A stretch of DNA of 64,000 bases from Sweltsa coloradensis (Eukaryota > Arthropoda > Insecta > Plecoptera > Chloroperlidae): contig JAMZAV010006213.1 of the NCBI GenBank assembly GCA_024449915.1, positions 1 to 64,000 on the forward strand, given 5' to 3'. The translations under genes were made by a program, and so were the position numbers. The notes under the pieces were generated by a model, which worked only from the letters and a program-made list of their open reading frames with translations, was not told where the DNA came from and made no database searches. Every line of letters begins with the position of its first letter. The first letter of the stretch is position 1. Positions 11,001-24,000 of the stretch are shown one piece after another.

Positions 11001-14000
11001 TGGCCTATGGTAAGCATTTAGACTACCGCACGGAGGGTTGGGGTTCGATACTCATAGCTCAAACTTCTTTATATTTTTACACCCACATATTATTTTTGAG
11101 GGTGTTAGGTAAAGGGTAATAAAACTTAGGTGATTTTGTTTTATCTTGGAAATTTGGTAATGTTTCACGCTAATACGTTTTGAACATGATTCGCATTTTA
11201 AGTTCAATTTAAATAACTGGGGAAACGCCAAAGTCGTTGTTAAACGAGTGAGTGAGCCATGTGTTGAGTACCCGGGAACATCGCCTTTTTCGCATACACC
11301 TAAGGCTCGATCTAGCCCAGTATGGGGAATGATACCGGATACTATACACATAGGTCACTCACTCGTTTAACAACGACTTTGGCGTTTTCCTAGTACTAGG
11401 TTCCTTAACAGTATTCATTTACTTGTCTATGCTCTATCTTCAATTCATTTTCTTTATACACTACTACTTTTTAGTTTTACACTCTACAGGGTTTTTTGCT
11501 GGAGCTAACACATTTAGATATAAATGCCTTCGGATGTTTAATCATCTATTAATACGTGACTGACATTACTGGTTATCATTTGTCTGGTCAACTAGTATTA
11601 CCGTATTGGCCCGAATATAGTACGGGGGTTTTTATCCGAAAAAAATTCCTCCAAATTCACACTCGTATTATATGCGCGGACTAGACATTTCCAATGCTAT
11701 TTCAACACGTTTGAATATCCCGCGCCCTACAACGAGTTCCAACGATGGCCGACAGAGCGCGCCACGCGTACGCTCACTAGCGCCCTCTATGGCAAACGCG
11801 TTTTCCTCCAATCGCAACGCTCGGTGATGGTGAGTTTGACCTTCAGAGACGCTAGCAAAGATGGAAGAAACTGAAACATCAAAAGTGTCAAACCACGCCA
11901 ACTATGAGTTTAAAAGACATAAAAAAGTGTTCAAATGAAATATCTCCACATTCGTTCTTCAGGATAGTTGATCGGAAATCAGTGATATAGTCGCAAGAAA
12001 ACCAATAAAGGATGTTTATTTTCGACGCCGTGTAGAAATTCACGTCTCCCTCTCCTCGCATCCAAGTCCTGTTATTGTTTATCGTAATTAAATTACGTGG
12101 CAAGCGTTATCATACAAAAGAAGAATCAGTGAAAAAAATGAAGTTTCGGAATCGGATAACAAAATTCGCCGTTAGCACGCAGTCTTGGTCTACTTTTTAC
12201 ACGCGTAGGGCCTAGGCCTAGGCTGTAGACTTGTGAGGTCCTAGGCTGTAGACTTGCAAGGGCCTAGGCTAGGGCTAGAGTAGGCCTAGGCCTAGGCCCC
12301 TAGTCGATGTGATGTTTGGGCTAGGCCTAGGCTTAAGCTCTAGGCCCACACTTTTGCTTGGGTCAAGGCCTAGCCTAGGAAAAAATACTCACAAAAACTA
12401 AGGTATAATATCAACTTATAACACATTTTTAAACTTTTATGGTTATTTTGCCAGCTTCATTATTTTGTATTTTTTGTATTTTTTCTCGTTTTCTCTTCTC
12501 AAAATCACTAGGGGGCCTACCAGTATTATAAATAAGGGGGCCCCCGCGAGACTGTACTATATTCGGGCCAATACGGTACTATTAAAGTTATTTACTCTGT
12601 TGGTGTGGTTGCGGCTTCTTCATCAGATGTTTTCTCCCTTCCAGATGCTGATGTACCTACGCATGTGCCTGGCGCAGTCCGCGGGCGTTCCCATAACACG
12701 CGAGGTCTCGCAACACCCCACGGAACACTCTCCCCTCATTGGTCGATACCTGAAGCAGCTGGACCAGTCGGACGTGATCGATCAGTACCTGGGCCTCGCT
12801 CAGAAACTCCTGGTGGCCAACGTCGGGATCGGCTCCATCACGTGCATGCTGGAGGCGGTGGGGACCGTGCCGGAGATGCTGGCTGCGAAGTGGTGGGAAA
12901 AACTCCCTGTCAAGGGGGGGAAAACTCTTTGGTTTTTTTCTTTTAAATATCTGTGTTTTTTGGGAAATATTTTAAATAAAACTTGGCACTTGGTTTAGCA
13001 ACCAAAATTTCCACTCTTTCTATCCTCCCACAATCGTATGATCGTATCTCTTCCTGGTCTACCCTGTCTTTTCTTCCTTCTTCAATCCTTCTTTCATACA
13101 TCTCTTGGGCATCCTATTTTCCCCCATTCTTCATTTCATATGTCCATACCATCTCAACCGTTACTATAATAAATCTGTCCAAGACTTACTTGAGATTGTG
13201 TCTCGTCTCTCCAGCAAGGACGAAGTCTTCACGGAGGCTCTGAAGGCGTTGTACGGTCTGAGCCGTCGCGGTCAGGCGCTGGAGAAAAACAAGTGGACGA
13301 CGAGAGCGGAAAGGGGACTCCGCTACAGAAGCTGCTCCGTTCACCGACATGGTGTCCTACATCGCGGAGAGAGCCACCACTCTGCGCTACACGCAGGGCA
13401 ACGTGGCGCTGCTTTCTCTCCCACTACATACACAGAGGTAGCCAGGCTGGCTTGTTGCTCTGAAGATACCGATTTAAACAAGTTTTCTTGCTCGAGGTGT
13501 TTTCACTAGTCCGCATTAAGATTACCGTAAACCTTGTCGATTTAAACATGATGTATTCAAACTAGTGATAAAGTCCCTACATAAAACTCAATGTATTTTT
13601 TCAAATTGTTACATTTTGATTGGGATTGAAAGTTCCTTGGAGTTTGACTGTCAAATGGGACTGCTGTAGTTAAACGAGGGAGCGGAGCGACCCGAGTGTC
13701 TCCATTCAACTTGAACGGCTCTCATTCTGTGATTCTGTCTGTCTGTCTGTACGTCGAAAATCAGCCGAACCGCTGAAACAGATTGGGCTGAAATTTTAAA
13801 CAGACATCCGGTACAAGTTTACCGAGAAGTGAGAACTGATAACAAAATCAGCTAGATTCATTGTGATTTAAACCTACAATAAATTAAAATGTGATTTTTA
13901 AAATATCTATAGCATTTGTTTAGTAGCAGCTAGTGGGACGATATAACTACGTGGCTTGCATGGCCTATGGTAAGCATTTAGACTACCGCACGGAGGGTTG

Positions 14001-17000
14001 GGGTTCGATACTCATAGCTCAAACTTCTTTATATTTTACACCCACATATTATTTTTGAGGGTGTTAGGTAAATGGGTAATAAAACTTAGGTGATTTTGTT
14101 TTATCTTGGAAATTTGGTAATGTTTCACGCTAATACGTTTTGAACATGATTCGCATTTTAAAGTTCAATTTAAATAACTGGGGAAACGCCAAAGTCGTTG
14201 TTAAACGAGTGAGTGAGCCATGTGTTGAGTACCCGGGAACATCGCCTTTTCTCACGTATACCTAAGGCTCGATCTAGCCCAGTATGGGGAATGATACCGG
14301 ATACTATACACATAGGTCACTCACTCGTTAAACAACGACTTGGCGTTTTCCTAGTACTAGGTTCCTTAACAGTATTCATTTACTTGTCTATGCTCTATCT
14401 ATCAATTCACTTTCTTTATACACTACTTTTTAGTTTTCCACTCTACAGGGTTTTTTGCTGGAGCTAACACATTTAGATATAAATGCCTTCGGATGTTTAA
14501 TCATCTAATAGTAGGCCTACGTGACTGACATTACTGGTTATCATTTGTCTGGTCAATTAGTATTACCGTATTGGCCCGAATATAGTACGGGGGTTTTTAT
14601 CCGAAAAAAAATTACTCCAAATTCACACTCGTATTATATGCGCGGACTAGACATTTCAATGCTATTTCAACACGTTTGAATATCCCGCGCCCTACAACGA
14701 GTTCCAACGATGGCCGACAGAGCGCGCCACGCGTACGCTCACTAGCGCCCTCTATGGCAAACGCGTTTCCTCCAATCGCAACGCTCGGTGATGGTGAGTT
14801 TGACCTTCAGAGACGCTAGCAAAGATGGAAGAAACTGAAACATCAAAAGTGTCAAACCACGCCAACTATGAGTTAAAAGACATAAAAAAGTGTTCAAATG
14901 AAATATTCTCCACATTCGTTCTTCAGGATAGTTGATCGGAAATCAGTGATATAGTCGCAAGAAAACCAATAAAGGATGTTTTATTTTCGACGCCGTGTAG
15001 AAATTCACGTCTCCCTGTCCTCGCATCCAAGTCCTGTTATTGTTTATCGTAATAAATTACGTGGCAAGCGTTATCATACAAAAGAAGAATCGGTGAAAAA
15101 AATGAAGTTTCGGAATCGGATAATAAAATTCGCCGTTAGCACGCAGTCCTGGTCTACTTTTTACACGCGTAGGGCCTAGGCTGTAGACTTGTGAGGTCCT
15201 AGGCTGTAGACTTGCAAGGGCCTAGGCTAGGGCTAGAGTAGGCCTAGGCCTAGGCCCCTAGTCGATGTGATGTTTGGGCTAGGCCTAGGCTTAAGCTCTA
15301 GGCCCACACTTTTGCTTGGGTCTAGGCCAGGCCTAGGAAAAATACTCACCAAACTAAGGTATAATATCAAGTTATAACACATTTTTAAAACTTTATTGTT
15401 ATTTTGCCAGCTTCATTATTTTTGTATTTTTTGTATTTTTTCTCGTTTTCTCTTCTCAAAATCACTAGGGGGCCTACCAGTATTATATGCGAGACCGTAC
15501 TATATTCGGGCCAATACGGTACTATTAAAGTTATTTACTCTGTTGGTGTGGTTGCGGCTTCTTCATCAGATGTTTTCTCCCTTCCAGATGCTGATGTACC
15601 TACGCATGTGCCTGGCGCAGTCCGCGGGCGTTCCCATAACACGCGAGGTCTCGCAACACCCCACGGAACACTCTCCCCTCATTGGTCGATACCTGAAGCA
15701 GCTGGACCAGTCGGACGTGATCGATCAGTACCTGGGCCTCGCTCAGAAACTCCTGGTGGCCAACGTCGGGATCGGCTCCATCACGTGCATGCTGGAGGCG
15801 GTGGGGACCGTGCCGGAGATGCTGGCTGCGAAGCTGGTGGAGAAACTACCCTGGCTCAAGGTGGGGGGAGAAACTCTTTGCGTTAGTCTTTTAAATATCT
15901 AGTGTTTGTGCAAATATTTGAAATACAAACTTGGAAGTAAGCTAGGTTCGAACCAAGTTTGAGTTAGAAAAAATGTTTATTTGTTTGTAAATGTTATATT
16001 AGCCTAATTGCTCACACAGAGTCAAGAGTCTTTTTTTAATTTTAAACCAGTTCAATGACAATAAGAAGGTATGCCCAATGACATAAATAAGCTTTGTCTA
16101 GCTTCCTCCATCCCGAGCGGTAGTGTGCCGATTACAAGCCTGCTTGAAGGGGAAAAATTATTTCGCTGACAAATTAGGCCTAATACTTAAGCGATTTGAA
16201 ATAACTTAAGGGGCAGTGAATTTAAGAGTGCGTTTACTCAAATTTGCTCGCATCGGTTTTAAAATGGAATAAGATCTGCATTTAATTATAATTTATCATC
16301 CAATTTAAGTGTTTGCCCACCGATTAAAAATATAGAAATAACTGAAATATCATTTATTTAAAATGTTTTGCTAATAATACCATTATTGAGACTAAGCCTA
16401 CCTTTTTTAGGAAATCCAATAAAATCCTCCATCCCTAGCTGAACGAGTAGGTACTTTATTGTATTAACCAGTGAACTGTCTCTTCGCAGGGCCTACTAGC
16501 CTCCACCAAGGAGGAGATCCGCGAGACCGCCTCCCTCCTGTACGGAGCCGTGGTGGCTTACGGCCTGCCCGAACAGACCTACCAACAGACCGTCACCGAG
16601 CTGCTCACCCTCACCAACAACAAGACGCTGGAGACGCAGCACGGCGCGATACTTGCGCTGGCGCACGTGCTGGAGCGCAAGGTCACGAGACTCAAGGCGA
16701 GGGGGGGAGGGGGGCCGGTACTGGTCGGCGCGAGGTTCAACGAGGCTGTGCAGAACATCAGTGAGTATACTGTAGCCTCTCTTTTATTAAAATTCTAAAG
16801 AATTCTAAAATTGAAGTTGGAATTTTAAAATTTTAATTAAAATAAATTTGTATTAAACACTACCCATAGCTTGTGTAGGGACGTACGCTAGATTAGTTTT
16901 TTTTTGTTGGAATTAACCAAGTGTTAACAACTAGGAACAAGGATGAGAGATGGGTAGAAATTAGGTATGTTTTAATAACGAGAAATCTGTAGCCTAAGTT

Positions 17001-20000
17001 CAATAGTGACGTTGCGATTAAGAAAATGTTTACAATGCATTCAAATGTGATCCCGAACGAGAGAGGCAATGAGGAATCGCACTTTCAACAAGCAGTCATC
17101 CTGAAGGTGGAACAAAATAAATACAGTAAGAACTCTCTTATCCGAGTTTGATGAGACCGGGGGCACCTCGGATTTGCGAAAAACTCGGATGGCGCGGTTC
17201 ATTGGTTTATTTGCTCTCGTAGCATAGCCTGATATGGTAAAATGATATATGACACATGTAATGGATAAAGGAACATAAAATACACACGATACACTTCATA
17301 CAGGGTATTCTAAATGATTTAATAGCTTGTAAATCAAGCTCACAAACACACGTACACAATTAGGCCTACATGTCGTAATAAAAACGTATGTCTAGGCCTA
17401 AACTCGACGCAGTAGGCCTAGGCCTAGAATGCAAACATAGGCCTAGGCCTAGCTCTCTTTCTCATGTGGGAAAACCTCTCACTACTATGCCCGCGCTGAA
17501 GCTCACGACGCAAGATAAGTCTGGGAAAGAAATAAGATAAGCCCAGGAATAACAATTCAATGCGTCGTGATTACGAATTTCGTGAATCGGTTGAAACATG
17601 ATTGCATCTAGTTCCACAACGACCATCTTTGAACAGCTGTGTGTGAGATGAGATGGTTGGATCGTATGCGCACGCGCAGGCGCGCGACGCACACTGATCT
17701 CTATATGCTCAGTAACACTGACGCTTACCGGCGATGCGCCCGACGCACACTGACCACTGAACTCTATATGCTCAGTGAACTGATGCAGACTGCTCGAAAG
17801 TCGAGATATATCGCCGATCTATCTTCTTTGCACTCACTCGTAAGGCATGCCTTCAAATGTATGCGAGTACATTTAAAAAAAGTGCGGCGCGGCGTCTGTG
17901 ATTATTTTTATGTTTTATTTACAGTATTTTAAAACTTTAATTTTTTTTTTTTTTTTTTAATTTTTTTAATTTTTTTTTTTTGGCGGCTCGGTTAACACGG
18001 TACATCGGATAAGCGGAGATCGGATAAGAGAGTTCTTACTGTAAATAAATAAATAAATCCGTATTTAGAGTCTACCCACTCAGTCACAAAACTGATTTTC
18101 AGTGGGGACAGTAAATCAAAGCGACTAAGCCTACCCTGCAGGCCCCGACGCAATCGACGAGTGAGCGATAACCAACCAAAGATCAATATTTTTATAGGAA
18201 ATATAGCAATCAGTGGTATGGACAGTGCGAACACCCGCGGATCAACGCCAGAATCAACAAGGCCGATTCAGAACAATCTGAATTTATTATGTGCTTCGTT
18301 GCTAGGACGGCTCCAAAAGTCACCGTTAACAAACTCCTATGACACAAAACTGATGGATTTTAGTCCAAATCAGAAGTTAAAAACACAGTGATTCCAAAAC
18401 AACTTTAAATTAGCTGCAGTTGTCATCAGCAGGTGAAAAGTTTTGTCGCCCCCAGCCCTTCAGGCTGGGTTTTATGTTTTTTATGTTCTCTATGCTTTCC
18501 CAACCTGTCAACCCTTCTCCAATCATACTAAACTCACACACTAGTAAGTGTAAACACGCGACGCGGCGAAATGACCCGTTTTCACACCTTTTTTTAATAT
18601 ATTTGGGCCGCGAAAGTCTTAAATGTTTTATTTTTTACAGTTAATTAAAATATTACATTTTGTCAAATGTTGGTCACCTATTTGTGGCTAAAAAATACAG
18701 CTTTTGTTTTGCCTCAAAAAAGCAAATTTATAGTAAAAACTCTTTAAAATATTGATTCTTCTTTCTTATTGGATGAGCAAAAGCGAAGACTTCAATTTCA
18801 CTGACCCCCCCAAAAAAATTTAGCTTGGGTGTTTTTTTTTTTGTTTTTTTTTGTTTTTTTTTTGTTTGTTTTTTTGTCTGTTTGTTAACTCTCTCCCAGG
18901 CAAACGGCATATCCGATCTTGATGAAAATTTGACAGGACCTTCGAAATCTCTGAACTTAGAGGTGTATTGTTTTTGGGTACAATCGAAGAAATATTTCTC
19001 ATGAATATCGTACTTTTACGATTTTTTTCGATTTTTGGTGCGATATTTTCGTGCCATTTGGGCCAATTCTGACCAAACGGGTGGGGCTACAACGTTCATG
19101 TTATACATGGGCATTGAGGTTATGATGATGTAGTACATTTTTAAAGAAAAAGTTGAAAAAGTTAGCCAGAATCTATAGAAAAAAAGCTTTTAATATAAGT
19201 TTTTTGATTTTTTGTGCGATATTTTCGTGCCATTTGGTCCAATTCTGACCAAACGGGTGGGGCTACAACGTTCATATTATACATGGACATTAAGGTTATG
19301 GTGATGTATTACCTTTTAAAAGAAAAAGTTGTAAAAGTTTGCCAGAATTCATAGAAATAAAGCTTTTAATATAAGTTTTTTACGGTAAATAATAAAAATT
19401 GACAATAAACAATAGAAACTTGACAACAATCACTACAATGCGTAGGCAATAAAAACAAAGCACTTGCAAAAGTAAAGATATCCCATGCAAACTAAAAACT
19501 TTAAAAAGCTCATCCATCAACGCGGCGGGACTTTAGCGTTTTCCTAGTTGTAGCATTCACTATAAATGCATGCCATGCCACTGATCATTGCCATCCTACT
19601 CACTCACGCTAACATCCTCTCTCTCTCTAGTTACGTTCCTGTCTCACCCGCACGCCATGATAGTGGGTGCGTCCTGCTCTGCAGTGGGTGAGCTAGCTCG
19701 TCGCGCCGCCCTCCCGCTGACAGACGAAGAGAAGCTGACGCTGGTCAACACTCTGGTCGACATAGTCAACAACAACAAGCTCACCTCGAAGGTGAAAGAG
19801 CGAGCGGCTCGGGCAGTCGGGCTACTCTGCGTCGGGGAGGACTTCAAGTACAGCAGGGAGATCATCGAGAGCTTCCTCAAGATGGCCAAGGATGTGAGTT
19901 TGTTTGATATTAATACCAACTGAAGTGTTGAAAAATTCAAATTATGATTTATCATTTTTTGAAAATTAACAAATTCCTGATTTAGGCTAAAAGAAAAAGA

Positions 20001-21065
20001 AATGAAATATATTTTTGTTCTTTCCAATCAACATGAATTTTGTGTGTGCATACCTACTTTGAAAGTTGATGCAGCCTATTGCCACTGGTATTGCCTATCT
20101 TAGTAGGCCTACATGCTTTGTTTTAAAATTTGGTGCCATTTGGTCACACGAATTGTGAGTCGCAGGATAAAAAGTAGGGATGTGCGAGTCCTGATTTTTG
20201 AATTCGAGTCGAGTCAAGAGTCCTAAAAATTACTCGATTTCGAGTCCAATTTGAGTCCGAGTCTTTAGTAGGCATACACAGTACCTTCTGCAAATGTTGA
20301 TACTACAAACATTATAGTGCCAAAAAATAGATAACGATTTTTACATGTTTACACTCGCCCGCGGGGCCGCGATCCGGCACCTCCACCACAATCGTAAAAA
20401 AAAAAAAAAAATTAGACTCGATTTCGAATCCCAAATACTCGAGTTAGAGTCGAATCCCAAATACCCGACTCGACTCAAAATTTCGGGTACTCGCACTCCC
20501 CTAATAAAAAGCAACATAGAAGAAGGATTTAGTTACCTAATACAGAGTGTAAAGGTAACCAAATGTTTATATTCCTGCATGTAGGTAATTCAAAAAGTAT
20601 AAAAAATACTACACTCTAGATTAGGGATGATGACGGGTTCCCGTTTACGCGTAAATCGCGGTTCCTGAATTGAGGTGTCACATTGTTGGTCGAGGGCTAA
20701 TGTAAAATTGAGCTTTCTCATATCTTTTGTGCTTGTCGGCGTTTTTCTTTTGATTTACAAAGGTCTTATGTTCATGCTGCCATTTTGTGGCAGTGTGCTA
20801 TCACCCGTGGTGATAACTGAAATTAAGCACGTCTTTCCTTATCTTGTTACAATTATCTGCTCGCCAGCATTCCACTCTAGTGCCCACCCCCACCGCCCCC
20901 CACCGCATGCATCGTGACCTTGACTAGACTGTGACAAGATATAAAGCAGGGGCAAGGAACATTGAGTGTTATCTTAATGCAGGGTTGCCGTTTTTACGGA
21001 TTTTATCCGTTTTAACGGATTTTGAGGGTGCAAAACGGATACACGGATTTTTAGTCCAATTTACG

Positions 21066-21097
<32 letters not shown>

Positions 21098-24000
21098 TTT
21101 AACGTTTTACGCCGTTTTTAACTAGGGCTGGTCAAAAAATCTATATTTCAATGCGATATTGATAAGTGGGAATCTTTTCGATGTATAAATATCAAAATTT
21201 ACACCAAAAATGTAAAATTTCGGAATTTTGGTGGAGGTGCCGGGTAGGTAGTCTAAATTAAATTAACCTGGCTGGTGCATATGGTGGAGGTGCCGGGTCA
21301 TAACACGCGGTTGTGAGATCGTAAAAATAGGCATTTATGGTGATACCTTATCATTCTATCAACCCTATTTGGCCTCGAATCATTTTTTTTCCCTGATTTG
21401 GGGCCTACAGGTTGGCTTGGTCGCTTTGATTTACTGTGTCCCACTGAAAATCAGTTATATAACTGAGTGGGTAGACTCTTTATACATTTTTTAAAAATTT
21501 ATTTATTAATAATAGGCCTACCTACTCTATAAAAAAATTATATATTCAATTTTTTTACAACAATTACATTATGAATATCGATATCGTATTGAAATTGGTA
21601 CATTTAGGCATTTTAAGGATTTTTTAGGATTTGGGTGTTTCATTTAAGGATTTCTAAGGATTTTTGATCTGCTCAAACAGGATTTTTATTTTTTCTTGGT
21701 GGCAACCCTGTCTTAATGGCCTGCCGCTGTTCCTCTTTCGAGATTATGAAATACCACTACATCGGCACGTCATTGTTTATAGGACAGCATTACGTCTGGG
21801 ATATTATGATAATTGATGAGCGCCTTTCTTAGCAGTTCATTAGACATTTTTTGTGTTAACTTATAACCCGGGTAACCCGCGAGTAATGTGGACGGGTACC
21901 CGGGTCGTAGAAAGTCTAGTCTTCATTGAGCGCCTCTTCAATGATTGTATTGAATCTTGTGTTCCAGACCAAGGACGTGGAGGTTCACTTCACTCTGGGC
22001 GAGGCGCTGGTGTGCTGCGTACAGGGAGTACGCTCGGCTGAAGCGCGCGACGCTTGGACCACGCTCGAGAGCGAGTACGTGGTCCCCGAGATGTCCGGAC
22101 CACCTAACACCGACATGGAGTACGTCTTGGAACAGCTGCTGGGGAAGTACGCGAGGGAGCCGCATCCCAACTCTAGACAGGTCGGTACTTGAGCTACGCT
22201 TTCTATTAGGGTTGGGATTCAATTACAAATTCGTAATCGATGTCAAACCAATAATTTTGACATCACATCGAAAAAAAATTCAACATCGAAATTCTTTTTG
22301 ACATCGGAGAAAAAATCATCATTTTTTTCCCCACGTTTTTTTTTTAATGTAAAAATAGGTAATGTTATATAATGCAAAAAGTAAAATATAAATATATGGG
22401 TTTTACATGGTTCCAAAATCAATTTTAAAAAAATTAAAAAATGCCAAATCGATGTTGAATCGACAGCCGATTTTGCTCCGACATCGATGTCATGTCCCAA
22501 CCCTACTTTCTATTATTTACCATTTTATATTCAAAAGACTAATTGGACTAGGAACATAAAATAAACGTTTCCATTCCAGTCGAGGGCAAGGTACAGATGG
22601 ATGTCGGCTTTCATTAAAATGTAAAAACGTTGGGTAGGTAGGTCGCATAGATAAGACACGATAAAGAAGATGAGTTGCTGATACGTTTTGACCAGCTTGT
22701 TTTCTTAATCACTCAACTTGTGCTGGGGTTCTAAAATAATAACTTTTTTCCTGTGCAGAGAGGGGCTTCTTCAGCCATCCTTCTTTCTTGCTACCCAGTA
22801 TAAAATGGATTCTTTCTCTAACCTGCTCTTATCATTGGGCAGGGAGTCAATGTCATTCTGAAGTGCGGCACACCTGAAAAGGTGTGCTCTGTCTTGGGAT
22901 TCGATATTATATGATTTACAAGTGGCCGGTTCGGTGGTGATGTTGAATCTGTTCAGATGGTGTTGCAGAACGTCATGGCCAGTTGCAACTCGGAACTGGG
23001 CTGTGGCAGCTGCTATGCTAAACTAGCATTCACTGGAACTGATTTTATGGGACCTTACTGTAGTGTAGAGTATCAGGTAGAATAATTTATATTTTAGTAA
23101 ATTGTATTTTGAAAATTTAAATCGTGTTTTATTGTAATTTTAAGTAGGGGTAGGCTTACATACATACTCTAATGTATGACCTAAGTGAAATCTATCATCA
23201 ATCCATTAAAATTCTTGGCTTTGGATATATTTGTGGATACCATGACCAGTGATACCAACCAAATGACTGTTTCTCCCCCCAGGCGTCGTGCATCTGGCTG
23301 TTGGCGCTACTGAAGCATTGTCCCCATCATCCGGCGATAAGGAAACAGCTGGAGGTGATGCAGAGGACGTTCATGGACCTTCTCTCGGAGAACAGTGACA
23401 TCGTGCAGGACGTCGCTTCTAAAGGTGAGGCCCGATCTCGCTCGGACACAGCATGCTGCAGAATCAAAAGTTACAATCAACAACAGTTAACAAACAACGT
23501 GGGACATGGGTTCGAATCTCGCTAAGGCATGTTTGTATTGTGATTGAGAAAAGAAAAGAGGAGACCAACAACCTACCTTGAAAGTTATTATTAATTTACT
23601 TTTATTTAAAGTATACTATCCTGCTTAGTTATAAAAACTGATTTCAAAGGAGAACATTTTTAAAAAAATCATCCTTCATTGTCACCTATCACCACTCATT
23701 GTCTCAAATAGCTTTTAGTGCATTAATATAGATGAGACGTTAAGAGTCTTCACTAGACAAATATGACCTTGACACGCCCGTTAGCACTCAAATTCAGATG
23801 TACAACGCTCTGGAGAAAAATTGAAACTTCATACGCAAATTCTAAAATGCACAAGACACAGATATTTTTATGCAAAAGAACATGCAACAAATAGAATTGC
23901 TTTAAATGTAATAAACCCTACTATTTACCAATGTTGTTAAGCGTAAAGTCAATGCGACGGGAGCAACCTTTTCTTTTTCCCGTTGCGTCGACTTTATGCC

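Larger units (their letters stand above)
10028..12987 (+). repeat. Direct tandem duplication, copy 1
   Basis: About 2.96 kb nearly identical to 12988-15930, carrying two ECPAS exons, a LINE fragment, a foldback MITE, a TA-flanked element and AGGCCTAGG tracts. Differences are mainly single-base indels in homopolymers. The junction lies near 12980-12990, where ...AAACTTGG continues into ...CTTGGTTTAGC. Confidence 0.9.
12988..15930 (+). repeat. Direct tandem duplication, copy 2
   Basis: Second copy. It holds the intact version of the exon at 15588-15860 and runs into unique intron sequence after AAATACAAACTTGGAAG. Element boundaries inside (14180-14351 and 14576-15519) match those of copy 1 one to one. 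Confidence 0.9.

Noticed and set aside
10258..15860. Genuine extra HEAT repeats from exon duplication
   Set aside because: Neither copy of the first exon is open and the first copy of the second exon lacks a donor; the pattern of indels suggests an assembly duplication, so only one pair is assumed in the protein.
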